A program made the translations under genes and the position numbers. The notes beneath the pieces are model-generated. The model ran no database searches, had not been told where the DNA came from, and saw only the letters and a program-made list of their open reading frames with translations. From NCBI GenBank assembly GCA_944387865.1, contig CALXGN010000003.1, positions 1-64,000 of the forward strand: a stretch of 64,000 nt of DNA, in the 5' to 3' direction. How positions within the stretch are numbered: position 1 is the stretch's first letter; the number at the start of each line of letters is the position of its first letter. This DNA comes from Scatomorpha stercorigallinarum (GTDB taxonomy: Bacteria > Bacillota > Clostridia > Oscillospirales > Oscillospiraceae). Below are positions 50,666 through 58,925 of this stretch, in pieces.

Positions 50666-51610
50666 TCAGGCCGTGGGCACCGTGACGCCCTGCTCCTCGA
50701 AGTACTTGGCCGCGCCCGGGTGATAGGGCACGTTGGTGATGGAGGTGGCGAATTCAAGGTCGAGCTCAGCTTCCTTGGCGTGGCCGAGGCTGCCCTTGTT
50801 GTCGAATATGGTGGAGACGAAGTCGTACACCGCGTCCTCGCTCACGTCGTTGCCGGCGATGACCACGGCGCCCACGGCGACGGTGGTGCAGTCCTCAGGC
50901 GTGCCGTAAGTATCGGCGGTGATGGTGTAGGCGCTGTAGTAGGGGCTGCTCTCGATGAGCTTGTCGATGTGCTCCTGGTCGAGGCTGACGAGATAGATGT
51001 CGTTGCCGCTGGCCAGGTCGACGACGGCGGTGGTGGGCGCGCCGGCGACGATGAAGGCGGCGTCGATCTTGCCGTCCTTCAGGCTGTCAACGCTGGTGGC
51101 GAAGTCCTGATACTGGGGGGTGATGTCCTCCTCGGTGAGGTCGTAGGCGCCCAGCACGTCGAGGGCGTTGAAGTAAACGCCGGAGCCGACGGCGCCGATG
51201 GAGACGTTCTTGCCCGCCAGGTCGGCCACGGTCTTGATGTCCGGGTTGAGGGTGACGATCTGCACCTGCTCCATGTAGAGCGCCGCCACGGTGGAGAAGT
51301 TGGTCACAGGCTCCTCAAAGAGGCGCGTGCCCTGATAGGCGTAGCTCATGACGTCGGACTGGACAAAGCCCAACTGGATGGCGCCGGAGGCGATGTCCTC
51401 TATGTTCGTCTGCGAGCCGTTGGAGGCGACGGCGGTCACGCTGGTGTCCGTGTGCTCCGTGACATAGCCCGCAAGGGTGCCGCCATAGGCGTAATAGGTG
51501 CCGGAGTCGCCGCCGGTACCGAAGGTAAGGGACTCGCCGCCGCTGCCGCAGGCAGCCAGAGCGAGCAGCATAACGGCGCAGAGAGCGATGGCAATAAAGC
51601 GCTTTTTCAT
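50666..51610 (-). CDS. TAXI-family TRAP transporter solute receptor
   Basis: The 314-residue lipoprotein has signal LCAVMLLALAAC and the TAXI N-terminus SLTFGTGGDSGTYYAYGGTLA. The central segment VADLAGKNVSIGAVGSGVYFNA is the substrate-cleft region of the family. Known TAXI ligands include glutamate, glutamine and aromatic or keto acids; this one cannot be assigned. It is first of a two-gene operon with the fused permease, 71 bp apart. AAGGAGGACCC is the ribosome site. Confidence 0.94.
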   Translation of the reverse strand: MKKRFIAIALCAVMLLALAACGSGGESLTFGTGGDSGTYYAYGGTLAGYVTEHTDTSVTAVASNGSQTNIEDIASGAIQLGFVQSDVMSYAYQGTRLFEEPVTNFSTVAALYMEQVQIVTLNPDIKTVADLAGKNVSIGAVGSGVYFNALDVLGAYDLTEEDITPQYQDFATSVDSLKDGKIDAAFIVAGAPTTAVVDLASGNDIYLVSLDQEHIDKLIESSPYYSAYTITADTYGTPEDCTTVAVGAVVIAGNDVSEDAVYDFVSTIFDNKGSLGHAKEAELDLEFATSITNVPYHPGAAKYFEEQGVTVPTA

Positions 51611-51664
51611 CTTGGGTCCTCCTTGGAATGAATTTTTGACTTGCGTAACTTTCAGGTGTCCCCC

Positions 51665-51693
51665 ATTATACGCCTATATCTAACCCATTACAA
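51665..51693 (-). promoter_or_regulatory. Sigma-A promoter of the TRAP-TAXI operon
   Basis: The minus strand reads TTGTAA, 17 bp, TATAAT, about 55 bp before the receptor start. Confidence 0.78.
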
Positions 51694-51746
51694 GACCCAA
51701 AATGAACTTTTTATGAAAAGAATTGCAAAAATTTTCGTTCACTAAT

Positions 51747-52676
51747 TCATGAGCGCTCTTTTTTCCGCCCCACGGAGGCGAAAAAGCGGAAGGTCATCGG
51801 CCACACGCCGGCGGCAAAGAGGACGACCAGGAAATATCTGGCGGCGTCTGCCGCGCCGCCCGTGCCCAGCAGGGCGATGAGCGGGGCTTTAAGGCCGGAC
51901 TTGATGGCGAGCACGACGGCCAGGCCGGGGACGCACTTCAGTATCTGCCCGGCGAGGGGCGCTTTCACGTCGAAATGGATATATTTCCGGTCCAGCCAGA
52001 AGCTGAGCAGCATGCCGCTGGCCGCGCCCAGGAGCTTGTAGCCGTTCTCCCGCGCGGAGGCGAGGTTGGCCGCGTCCACGTCCGCGGGGAAGGGCCAGAG
52101 CTCCACATAGAGCAGGTAGGCCGCGCAGATGGCGATCATGCCGCCGATGAGGCCGTACATGCGCCCGGGGTGCTCCTCGATGTCCCTGAACAGGGGCAGC
52201 AGCGCGAGCGTGAGCGCGAGGCCCATGGCGAAGGCCACGCCCACGTCCAGCGGCGTGTGTACGCCGAGGTACATGCGCGAAAAGGCCACCAGCAGCACGG
52301 CCGCTATGCCCACGGCGCGCAGCCAGCCGCGGCGCGTCCAGGCGGCGAGGCTGCCGAAGGAGGCGAAGGCGTTCTGCGTGTGCCCGCTGGGGAAGGAATA
52401 GCCCGTGGCGGCCTCCCGCGCGCTCTCCACGATCTGGAACTCGGGATCGAGCACCCAGGGGCGGGGGATGCGGAAGGTTATCTTCATGAACTGGTTGAGT
52501 ATGGTGCCGGTGAAGCCGCTGGTGAGGATGTAATAGCCGAGGGGCTTGCTGAAGCACCAGTAGACGATGACGGCCATGGCCATATAGACGATCTCGTCGC
52601 CGAGGTAGGTGACGGCGCCGAAAACGGCGTCGAGGAAGGGCGAGCGCAGGCCCTCAAGGGCATAGAGCAGGGACAT
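51747..52676 (-). CDS. PAP2-superfamily membrane phosphatase
   Basis: The 309-residue protein has the three phosphatase motifs KITFRIPRP (K-x6-RP), GYSFPSGHTQ (PSGH) and SRMYLGVHTPLD (SR-x5-H-x3-D), in about six to eight helices. It probably dephosphorylates undecaprenyl pyrophosphate or a lipid phosphate. A C-terminal extension of about 120 residues adds more helices. ATG at 52676 follows GGAGGTCACC. It is divergent from tadA. Confidence 0.9.
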   Translation of the reverse strand: MSLLYALEGLRSPFLDAVFGAVTYLGDEIVYMAMAVIVYWCFSKPLGYYILTSGFTGTILNQFMKITFRIPRPWVLDPEFQIVESAREAATGYSFPSGHTQNAFASFGSLAAWTRRGWLRAVGIAAVLLVAFSRMYLGVHTPLDVGVAFAMGLALTLALLPLFRDIEEHPGRMYGLIGGMIAICAAYLLYVELWPFPADVDAANLASARENGYKLLGAASGMLLSFWLDRKYIHFDVKAPLAGQILKCVPGLAVVLAIKSGLKAPLIALLGTGGAADAARYFLVVLFAAGVWPMTFRFFASVGRKKERS

Positions 52677-52691
52677 GGTGACCTCCGTTAG

Positions 52692-52720
52692 TTGACAATT
52701 TGCCCGCGCCGTGAGAATAT
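52692..52720 (+). promoter_or_regulatory. Promoter of tadA
   Basis: TTGACA, 17 bp, GAATAT, with a perfect -35 box 20 bp upstream of the ribosome site. Confidence 0.7.
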
Positions 52721-52740
52721 GGGCGCGGGAGGCGGATGAT

Positions 52741-53232
52741 ATGACGGAACATGAACGCTGGATGGGCGAGGCCCTGGCCCTGGCCGCCGAGGCGGCGGAG
52801 GCGGGCGAGGTGCCGGTGGGCTGCGTGGTGATAGACGAACACGGGCGCGTCATCGGCCGCGGGCGCAACCGCCGCGAGGAAGACCACGACGCCAGCGCGC
52901 ACGCGGAGATCGAAGCCATCCGCGCCGCCTGCGCCGCGCGCGGGAGCTGGAACCTCTCCGGCTGCGCGATCGCGGTGACGCTGGAGCCCTGCCCCATGTG
53001 CGCGGGCGCTGTCATCAACGCGCGCATCTCCACCGTGGTCTACGGCGCGAAGGAGCCCAACAGCGGCTCCGTCGGCAGCGTGATAAACCTCTTTGAAGAG
53101 CGCTACGGCCACCGCCCCGCCGTGTACGGCGGCGTGCGGGCCGCAGAATGCGCCGGGCTGCTCGAGACCTTCTTCCACACCCTCCGGCGGCCAACGGCCG
53201 CGGGTACTTGCCTGCGGCCCGGGCTGCGGTGA
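52741..53232 (+). CDS. tadA: tRNA-specific adenosine-34 deaminase
   Basis: The 163-residue zinc deaminase has AHAEIEAIRAA (His and catalytic Glu) and EPCPMCAGAVI (two Cys). It converts A34 to inosine in tRNA-Arg(ACG). The start at 52741 follows GGGAGGCGG. The last 15 residues (RRPTAAGTCLRPGLR) are encoded by the start of a mosaic intergenic repeat module that also supplies the stop codon, so the native C-terminus has been replaced or extended. Confidence 0.95.
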   Translation: MTEHERWMGEALALAAEAAEAGEVPVGCVVIDEHGRVIGRGRNRREEDHDASAHAEIEAIRAACAARGSWNLSGCAIAVTLEPCPMCAGAVINARISTVVYGAKEPNSGSVGSVINLFEERYGHRPAVYGGVRAAECAGLLETFFHTLRRPTAAGTCLRPGLR

Positions 53233-53589
53233 GGTTTGCGGGAACTTATAGGCAGGAAAGCCGCTCAGCTTCCGCTTCGCGGCTTTCGCTCTAAACAACG
53301 TTCGCTGCGCGCAGCGCAAATACCAGCGGCCGTTGGCCGCCCTCCAGGCGCAGCCTGGCTCCCCTTTTAAGGGGAGCTGTCAGCGAAGCTGACTGAGGGG
53401 TGGTGGAAGTTTGCGCACTGCCTCCCCTGCCGTGCAGGGGAAGTGGCGCCTGCGCAGCAGGCGACGGAGGGGTGCCGGAAGTATGCGCATCTTACCAAAG
53501 GAGCGCATACCTATACCACCCCTCTGGCCGCGCTCTCGTGCGGCCACCTCCCCTTAAAAGGGGAGGCAAAGGCTTCGCCCCGGCTTATA
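53188..53589. repeat. Mosaic intergenic repeat block 9
   Basis: The block starts inside tadA. After the CGGCCAACGGCCGCGG module (copy of 5202 and 59592) come a GCCGCTCAGC piece and a large palindromic element (53360-53572): CTCCCCTTTTAAGGGGAG at the left, CCTCCCCTGCCGTGCAGGGG inside, and CACCTCCCCTTAAAAGGGG at the right. No separate gene is supported between 53233 and 53589. Confidence 0.85.
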
Positions 53590-54144
53590 TCAGTCCTTCA
53601 GCGTGCCGTCGGCGTTGAACAGGGGCAGCGGGGCGAGGGTGATGATATCGTGGCGCTCGGCGGCCGCGCCCTCGGCCAGGACGGCCATCTTGCCGGCGAT
53701 GATGCCGCCCGCGCGCGTCACCAGCTCCTCCATCGCGTGCAGGCTCTCGCCCGTGGAGATGACGTCGTCGATGATGAGGATGCGCTTGCCGCGCATGAGC
53801 TCGGCGTCCGCCTTGTCGATGACCAGCTTCTGGATGTGCATGGTGGTGATGCTGCGCACCTCCACCTCGAACACGCCGGTCATATAGGCTTTGGCGCCCT
53901 TGCGGGCCAGGAAGTACTTCTCCGCCCCGGACTGGCGAGCCATCTCGTAGAGCAGGGGGATGGCCTTGGCCTCGGGCGCGATCAGGTAGTCGTACTCCGG
54001 CGCGCGCTTGAGCAGCTCCGTGGCGCAGTGCACGGTGAGCTCCACGTCGCCGAACATGACGAAAGCGCCGATGTAGAGGTCGTCCGACACCTTGCACAGC
54101 GGCAGTTCGCGTTTGAGCCCGGCGATGTCCATTTCGTATGTCAT
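53590..54144 (-). CDS. Type I phosphoribosyltransferase (adenine/xanthine PRT-like)
   Basis: The 184-residue protein has the PRPP-binding motif RILIIDDVISTGES (about 116-129) and an upstream YLIAPEAKAIPLLYEMAR hood region. Length and composition fit adenine or xanthine phosphoribosyltransferases used in purine salvage; which base it uses is not clear. It starts at 54144 after GAGGAGGAGC. The promoter is at 54210-54237. It is divergent from the PNPOx-like gene. Confidence 0.85.
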   Translation of the reverse strand: MTYEMDIAGLKRELPLCKVSDDLYIGAFVMFGDVELTVHCATELLKRAPEYDYLIAPEAKAIPLLYEMARQSGAEKYFLARKGAKAYMTGVFEVEVRSITTMHIQKLVIDKADAELMRGKRILIIDDVISTGESLHAMEELVTRAGGIIAGKMAVLAEGAAAERHDIITLAPLPLFNADGTLKD

Positions 54145-54209
54145 TTTTGCTCCTCCTCGGAATCATTATTTGTCGCTCCCGCGCATTGGCGGGCCTTTGT
54201 CTCCCGTCA

Positions 54210-54237
54210 ATTATACCTTTTTGCGGCGTAAAATCAA
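54210..54237 (-). promoter_or_regulatory. Sigma-A promoter of the phosphoribosyltransferase gene
   Basis: The minus strand reads TTGATT, 16 bp, TATAAT. Confidence 0.7.
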
Positions 54238-54272
54238 GCCCCGATGCGCGCCGCCGCGCGCGAGAGGCATTA

Positions 54273-54301
54273 TTGACATAACCGCCCCGGGGTGCTAATA
54301 T
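54273..54301 (+). promoter_or_regulatory. Sigma-A promoter of the PNPOx-like gene
   Basis: TTGACA, 17 bp, TAATAT with TGC before the -10 box. Confidence 0.82.
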
Positions 54302-54362
54302 TCTTCTATAGCACCCGCCGCCGCCGTTTTTTGGCGAAAGGCGGCGCAGGGAGGGGAAACGC

Positions 54363-54863
54363 ATGTATTTCAGGAAGCCGCGCGGCAGCCTTTTCGGCAA
54401 CGCCGTCATGTCGCAGGAGGAGATCGACCGCTTCCTCGGCGAGCGCCACTGCGCCACGCTGGGCTATCAGAACGTCAACGGCTTCCCCGGCGTCGCGCCG
54501 GTGAACTACGCCTGGGACGGCAAGGCGTTCTATCTCCACTGCGCGCGCAAGGGCGAGCGCTATGAGTCGCTGCTGCGCAACCAGAAGGTGGCGCTCAACG
54601 TCTATCACGACGCCAACGACGAGGCGGATGAAAACGGCATGGCGGAGCACCTGAGCGTCACGGCCTACGGCCGCGTGCGCGACCTGCGCGGGGAAGAGGC
54701 CCTGCGCGCGCTGGACCTCATCGCCCACCAGGCCGGCAAGGCCTTCAAGGCCCGCGGGGAGGGCAACGCCCCCTTCCTCCGCCAGCTGGACGTCTACGCC
54801 GTGGAGCCCGAGTACATGACCGGGCGCAAGATACGCTGGCGCAGCCAGCCGGCGCATGAGTGA
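54363..54863 (+). CDS. Pyridoxamine 5'-phosphate oxidase-like flavoprotein
   Basis: The 166-residue split-barrel protein has MSQEEIDRFLGERHCATLGYQN, then PGVAPVNYAWDGKAFYLHCARKGERYESL, typical of the NimA-like/PNPOx-like group. It probably binds FMN or another flavin or haem. The reaction is unknown; some relatives are nitroimidazole reductases. GGAGGGGAAACGC precedes the ATG. It lies 39 bp before the CNNM pair and may be co-transcribed. Confidence 0.85.
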   Translation: MYFRKPRGSLFGNAVMSQEEIDRFLGERHCATLGYQNVNGFPGVAPVNYAWDGKAFYLHCARKGERYESLLRNQKVALNVYHDANDEADENGMAEHLSVTAYGRVRDLRGEEALRALDLIAHQAGKAFKARGEGNAPFLRQLDVYAVEPEYMTGRKIRWRSQPAHE

Positions 54864-54902
54864 GAAAGATACAATTTTAAAATAGGAGTGTGAAGGTCCT
54901 CA

Positions 54903-56186
54903 ATGGACACAGGCAGTCGATCATTGCTGATAGCAGCGGTACTGATCGCCATCATTTCCGCATACCTGACATTGGCGGGCGCGGCCTATGAGCGCGTCTC
55001 CCGCGCCGCGCTGCGCGCCCGGCACGAACGGGGCGACGCGCGCGCCGAGCGCGCGCTGGCGGTGCTGGACGGCGGCGAGCGCACGGCCATGGCCGTGCTC
55101 GTGGGCGGGGACATCCTCAATATCGCCGCCGCGGCCTGCGCCGCCGTCATCGCGCTGCGTATGTGGGGCGCGCCGGGGCTCATCCCCGCCGCCGCCGTCT
55201 GCGCGCTGGCCCTGTATTTCCTGGCCGGCGCCCTGCCGCGCTGCATCGCGCGCAAGTACAGCGAGCGCGTGGCCGTGGCCACCGCCCGCGCCATGCGCGT
55301 GCTGACCGTGCTTCTCACGCCGCTCACCGCCGCCGTCACCGCCGCCGGCAGCGCCGCCTCCCGCCTGACGAAGGGCGACCCGGAGGTCTCCGTCACGGAA
55401 GATGAGCTCTATGACATCATCGAGGACATGACGGACGGCGGCTCGCTGGACGCCGGGCGCGGCGAGCTCATGAGCAGCGCGCTGGAGTTCGCCGACCTGA
55501 CGGTGGAGACCGTGCTCACTGCGCGCGTGGACATCGCCGCCATCGACCTCGAGTGGGAGCCGGAGCGCGTGCTCAGCTTCGTGCGCGAGCAGCGGCACAG
55601 CCGCCTGCCCGTTTATGAGGACAGCGTGGACAACATCGTCGGCGTACTGCAGATACGCCGCTATCTCAAGGCCTGGCTGCGCACGAAGGGCCGCGTCGAT
55701 CTGAGATCCCTGCTCGACGAGCCCTATTTCGTCGAGCGCAGCATGAAGATCGACGAGCTCCTGCCGCTGATGAGCGCCAAAAAGCTCTACATGGCCATCG
55801 TCACGGACGGCTACGGCGGCACGCTGGGCCTCGTCACCGTGGAGGACATCCTCGAAGAGCTGGTGGGCGAGATCTGGGACGAGGACGACGTGGTGGAGGA
55901 GAGCTTCGTGCCACTCGGCGGCGGCCGCGTGGAGGTCAGCGCCGACCTCACGGTGGGCGACGTGCTCGACAGGCTGGACTACGAGCCGGATGAGCCGGAC
56001 GAGGAGCTCGAATACAAGCTGATGGGCGAGTGGGCCTATGAGCAGTTCGACCGCATACCGGACGTGCGCGACAGCTTTGTCTGGCAGCGGCTGGAGGTCA
56101 GCGTCTCCGAGATGCGCGAGAACCGCATCGTCAAGCTGATCTGCCGCCTGCTCCCCGCGCCCGAGGCAGAGGAGGGTGACAAATGA
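54903..56186 (+). CDS. CNNM/CorC-type (hemolysin-like) membrane protein, copy 1
   Basis: The 427-residue protein has a DUF21 domain of four helices (about 1-140) and a pair of CBS domains (about 195-330; LTARVDIAAIDLEW, YMAIVTDGYGGTLGLVTVED). A C-terminal CorC/HlyC transporter-associated domain (about 345-420) closes it. Members export or regulate Mg2+/Co2+. The second copy follows directly with a 4-bp overlap (ATGA), so the two arose by tandem duplication. Ribosome site AATAGGAGTGTG precedes the ATG at moderate spacing. Confidence 0.9.
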   Translation: MDTGSRSLLIAAVLIAIISAYLTLAGAAYERVSRAALRARHERGDARAERALAVLDGGERTAMAVLVGGDILNIAAAACAAVIALRMWGAPGLIPAAAVCALALYFLAGALPRCIARKYSERVAVATARAMRVLTVLLTPLTAAVTAAGSAASRLTKGDPEVSVTEDELYDIIEDMTDGGSLDAGRGELMSSALEFADLTVETVLTARVDIAAIDLEWEPERVLSFVREQRHSRLPVYEDSVDNIVGVLQIRRYLKAWLRTKGRVDLRSLLDEPYFVERSMKIDELLPLMSAKKLYMAIVTDGYGGTLGLVTVEDILEELVGEIWDEDDVVEESFVPLGGGRVEVSADLTVGDVLDRLDYEPDEPDEELEYKLMGEWAYEQFDRIPDVRDSFVWQRLEVSVSEMRENRIVKLICRLLPAPEAEEGDK

Positions 56187-57454
56187 CGACTTACATAGCC
56201 GCTTTTGCGCTCTCGCTGCTGTTCTCGGCCTTCTTTTCCTCGGCCCGCATGGCCTATGCCTCCGCCAACCGCATGCGCATCGAGTCCGCGGAGGAGAACG
56301 GCGCGCGGCCGCAGGCCGTGAAGGGCGCGCTGTGGGTGCTCGCGCACCAGGACTTCTGCCTTTCCGCCCTCAGCGCCGGCAACGCCCTGGCGAACGTCTC
56401 CGCCACGGCGGCGGCCGTGGGCTTCGCCCATCTGCTCGCGCCCGGCAGCGCGTGGATCTTCCTCGCCCTGGCTGTCACGCTCGCGCTGGTGCTGGTGCTG
56501 GGCGAGGCCGTGCCGGAGATGACCGCGCGCAAGAACGCCAACCGCTTCGCTCTGCGCGTCTCCCTGCCCGTGCGCGTGTTTTCCATCCTGCTCTCCCCCG
56601 TGGTGTTCATCCTGGGCGGGCTTTCGCGCCTGCTGGCCGCCCCCTTCCGCGGCGAGGGCGCCGGGGAGGAGGACGACGAGGCCGCCGTTGAGGAGCTGCA
56701 GAACATCATCGAGACGGCGGAGGACGAGGACGTGCTGGACGAGGGCCGCTCGGAGCTGCTGCGCTCCGCGCTGGACTTCTCCGAGATCAGCGCCAGCGAG
56801 GCGATGACCGCCCGCGTGGACGTGGAGGCCATCGACATCGAGGACGACTGGGAGGACATCCTCGCCGCCATCGGCTCCACGCACCATTCGCGCCTGCCCG
56901 TCTATGAGGGCAGCATCGACAACGTCATCGGCTTCCTCTACCTCAACCACTTCCTCAAGGCGATGACGGAGAACGACCGCCCGGACATCCGCTCGCTGTT
57001 GATGGAGCCGCTCTATATCTACAAGACCATCAAGCTGCCGCAGGTGCTCACCGAGCTGCGGCACGCGAAAAAGCACCTCGCCATCGTCACGGACGAGTAC
57101 GGCGGCACCCTGGGCGTCATCTCCATGGAGGATGTGCTCGAGCAGATCGTCGGCGACATCTGGGACGAGACCGACGAGGTGGAGCACGAGGTCGTGGAGC
57201 GCTCGGAGGGCGAATACGAGCTGGACGGCGACATGTCCATCTACGACTTCCTGGAGCTGGCCGGCATTCCCGAGGACGGCTTTGAATTTGAGAGCGACAC
57301 CGTCGGCGGCTGGACGATGGAGATGTTCGGCCGCTACCCGAAATCCGGGGACAGCTTCGAGTACGAGGGCATCACCGTCACCGTGCTGAAGATGGACGGC
57401 CTGCGCGTGGACCGCGTGCACGTAAAGCTCCCGCCGAAGGACGAAGAAGAGTAA
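56183..57454 (+). CDS. CNNM/CorC-type (hemolysin-like) membrane protein, copy 2
   Basis: The 423-residue paralogue of the preceding protein has the same order: DUF21 helices (about 1-135), CBS pair (LAIVTDEYGGTLGVISMEDVLEQIVGDIWDE near 290) and CorC/HlyC C-terminal domain (about 345-420). The two copies differ throughout, so the duplication is old and they may form a heterodimer. The start overlaps the upstream stop. The ypeB leader hairpin follows 30 bp after the end and may also terminate this transcript. Confidence 0.9.
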   Translation: MTTYIAAFALSLLFSAFFSSARMAYASANRMRIESAEENGARPQAVKGALWVLAHQDFCLSALSAGNALANVSATAAAVGFAHLLAPGSAWIFLALAVTLALVLVLGEAVPEMTARKNANRFALRVSLPVRVFSILLSPVVFILGGLSRLLAAPFRGEGAGEEDDEAAVEELQNIIETAEDEDVLDEGRSELLRSALDFSEISASEAMTARVDVEAIDIEDDWEDILAAIGSTHHSRLPVYEGSIDNVIGFLYLNHFLKAMTENDRPDIRSLLMEPLYIYKTIKLPQVLTELRHAKKHLAIVTDEYGGTLGVISMEDVLEQIVGDIWDETDEVEHEVVERSEGEYELDGDMSIYDFLELAGIPEDGFEFESDTVGGWTMEMFGRYPKSGDSFEYEGITVTVLKMDGLRVDRVHVKLPPKDEEE

Positions 57455-57483
57455 AAAAGCCAAATAAATGCAGACATAATGCG

Positions 57484-57521
57484 CCTCTTGCGGCTCAAAA
57501 TAGCCGCAGAGGTGCATTTTT
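57484..57521 (+). terminator. Hairpin between the CNNM genes and ypeB, overlapping the ypeB ribosome site
   Basis: CCTCTTGCGGCT and AGCCGCAGAGG pair with one bulged T, followed by TGCATTTTT. The right arm contains the ypeB ribosome site AGAGG. It could terminate the CNNM operon and also mask ypeB translation on read-through mRNA. Confidence 0.55.
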
Positions 57522-58847
57522 ATGAAAAGTAAGGGAAAAATCGCGACCACCATCGTCATCGCCCTGCTGTGTACGGCCCTGGTGGCCACGGCGGGCTTCG
57601 CCCTGGCCGAGCGCGAGGGCGGGAAGCAGTCGGCGCGCGTGGGCGCGGCCTACGGCGGCGCCGCCCTCGGCGAGTTCTCCATGGCCCTCGCGGAGATGGA
57701 CGAGACGCTCTCGCAGGCCGTTTACGCCACGGACGGCGCGCTGCTCGCCGGGCTCTGCTCGCGCGCGGCGGCCAACGCCGCCTCCGCCCTCACGGCCATG
57801 TCCTCCCTGCCCGCGGACACGCAGGAGCTGGAACGCATGGCGGGCTATATAAACGGCGCGGGGGACTTCCTGCTCTATCTGGCGCGCTCGGCGTCCCGCG
57901 GCGCGCTGCCGGACGATGCGCTGCGCGGCGGCCTGGCTGAGATCGCCGGCGGCATCGCCGTCCTCGCCGAGGGCGCGGAGCGCATCCTCACCGAGCACAC
58001 GGACGGCGCGCTGGAGATGGACGAGTACGCCGCTTCCCCCGCCGAGGCGGAGGGCGAGAGCGTGGGCACGGAGCTGGCCGCGCTGGAGGAGGAACTGCCC
58101 GAGTTCCCCGCGCTGGACTACGACGGGGCCTACTCCGTCTCCGCGCAGGGGCGCGAGGCGAAGTACCTCGAGGGCAAAGGCGAGGTCAGCGAGGCGACGG
58201 CCCGCGCCGCGGCGGCGGAGTTCCTGGGCCTGCCGCAGACGCGCCTGGCCTCAGCCGCTCTGGCGGACAGCGCCGTGCCCTGCTACGTCTTTTCCGTGGA
58301 CGATACCGGCGGCGACGGGCGCAGCATCGCCGTCAGCCAGCGCGGCGGCGTGGTGCTGGCCCTCAGCTGCGCGCGCGAGCCGCAGGGGGCCTCGCTCGGC
58401 CTGGACGAGGCCGCGGAGCGCGCGGCCGCCTTCCTCGAACGCCGCGGCTGGACGGAACTGGAGCCCGTCTCCTCCGTCCGCGGCGGGGATATAGGCGTTA
58501 TCACCTTCGCCGCCGTGCAGGACGGCGTCCTCTGCCTGCCGGACGCGGTCAGCGTGGGCGTGGCGCTGGACAACGGCGAGATCTGCTCTTTCAACGCCGC
58601 CGACTATGTGATGAACCACACGCGCCGCGCCCTGCCGGAGCCAGGTATGGACGCGGAGGCGGCGGCGGAGTGCCTGCCCGCCGGCCTGGCGGCGGAGAGC
58701 GCGCGGCTCGTCCTGCTGGAGACGGAGGGCGCGCGGGAGGTCCTCGCCTGGGAGCTTGACTGCCGCAACGCCGCCGGCGAGCCCGTCGCCGTCTACGCGG
58801 ACGCCGCGGACGGGCGGCAGATCAAAATAGAAGCGCCCCGCTCTTGA
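57522..58847 (+). CDS. ypeB: Germination protein YpeB
   Basis: The 441-residue protein has one N-terminal membrane/signal helix (IATTIVIALLCTALVATAGFA). The YpeB N-terminal helical domain (about 35-190) is followed by three PepSY-like domains (about 200-440), including YLEGKGEVSEATARAAAAEFL. In Bacillus YpeB is needed for localisation and stability of the cortex hydrolase SleB during germination. Here sleB is not adjacent. ATG at 57522 has AGAGGTGC upstream in a hairpin. A CATAATG at 57475-57481 resembles a sigma-G -10 box, but without a good -35. Confidence 0.87.
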   Translation: MKSKGKIATTIVIALLCTALVATAGFALAEREGGKQSARVGAAYGGAALGEFSMALAEMDETLSQAVYATDGALLAGLCSRAAANAASALTAMSSLPADTQELERMAGYINGAGDFLLYLARSASRGALPDDALRGGLAEIAGGIAVLAEGAERILTEHTDGALEMDEYAASPAEAEGESVGTELAALEEELPEFPALDYDGAYSVSAQGREAKYLEGKGEVSEATARAAAAEFLGLPQTRLASAALADSAVPCYVFSVDDTGGDGRSIAVSQRGGVVLALSCAREPQGASLGLDEAAERAAAFLERRGWTELEPVSSVRGGDIGVITFAAVQDGVLCLPDAVSVGVALDNGEICSFNAADYVMNHTRRALPEPGMDAEAAAECLPAGLAAESARLVLLETEGAREVLAWELDCRNAAGEPVAVYADAADGRQIKIEAPRS

Positions 58848-58872
58848 CGAATCGGCTGAGAAAGAGTAATAT
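58844..58872 (+). promoter_or_regulatory. Promoter of the zinc-ribbon membrane protein gene
   Basis: TTGACG, 17 bp, TAATAT. The -35 box overlaps the ypeB stop codon. Confidence 0.72.
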
Positions 58873-58910
58873 TATGCTATCCAACTGGGCATTTTGTCAC
58901 TCTTTCTCAG
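58857..58910. repeat. Promoter-spanning inverted repeat
   Basis: CTGAGAAAGAGT (58857-58868) and ACTCTTTCTCAG (58899-58910) are perfect 12-bp arms around the -10 region and start site. The left arm lies upstream of the predicted transcript start, so it cannot form an RNA hairpin from this promoter alone. A DNA-binding or read-through-termination role is possible. Confidence 0.6.
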
Positions 58911-58925
58911 AACGGAGGACCTGCA

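Noticed and set aside
48102..50723. Very long open frame antisense to the TRAP permease, and similar ones opposite bceB, trkH-trkA, CoA-disulfide reductase and the ClC operon
   Set aside because: They are His/Gly/Ala/Arg-rich, follow the third-position GC bias of the real gene, have no ribosome sites and resemble no family. They are by-products of GC-rich coding sequence.
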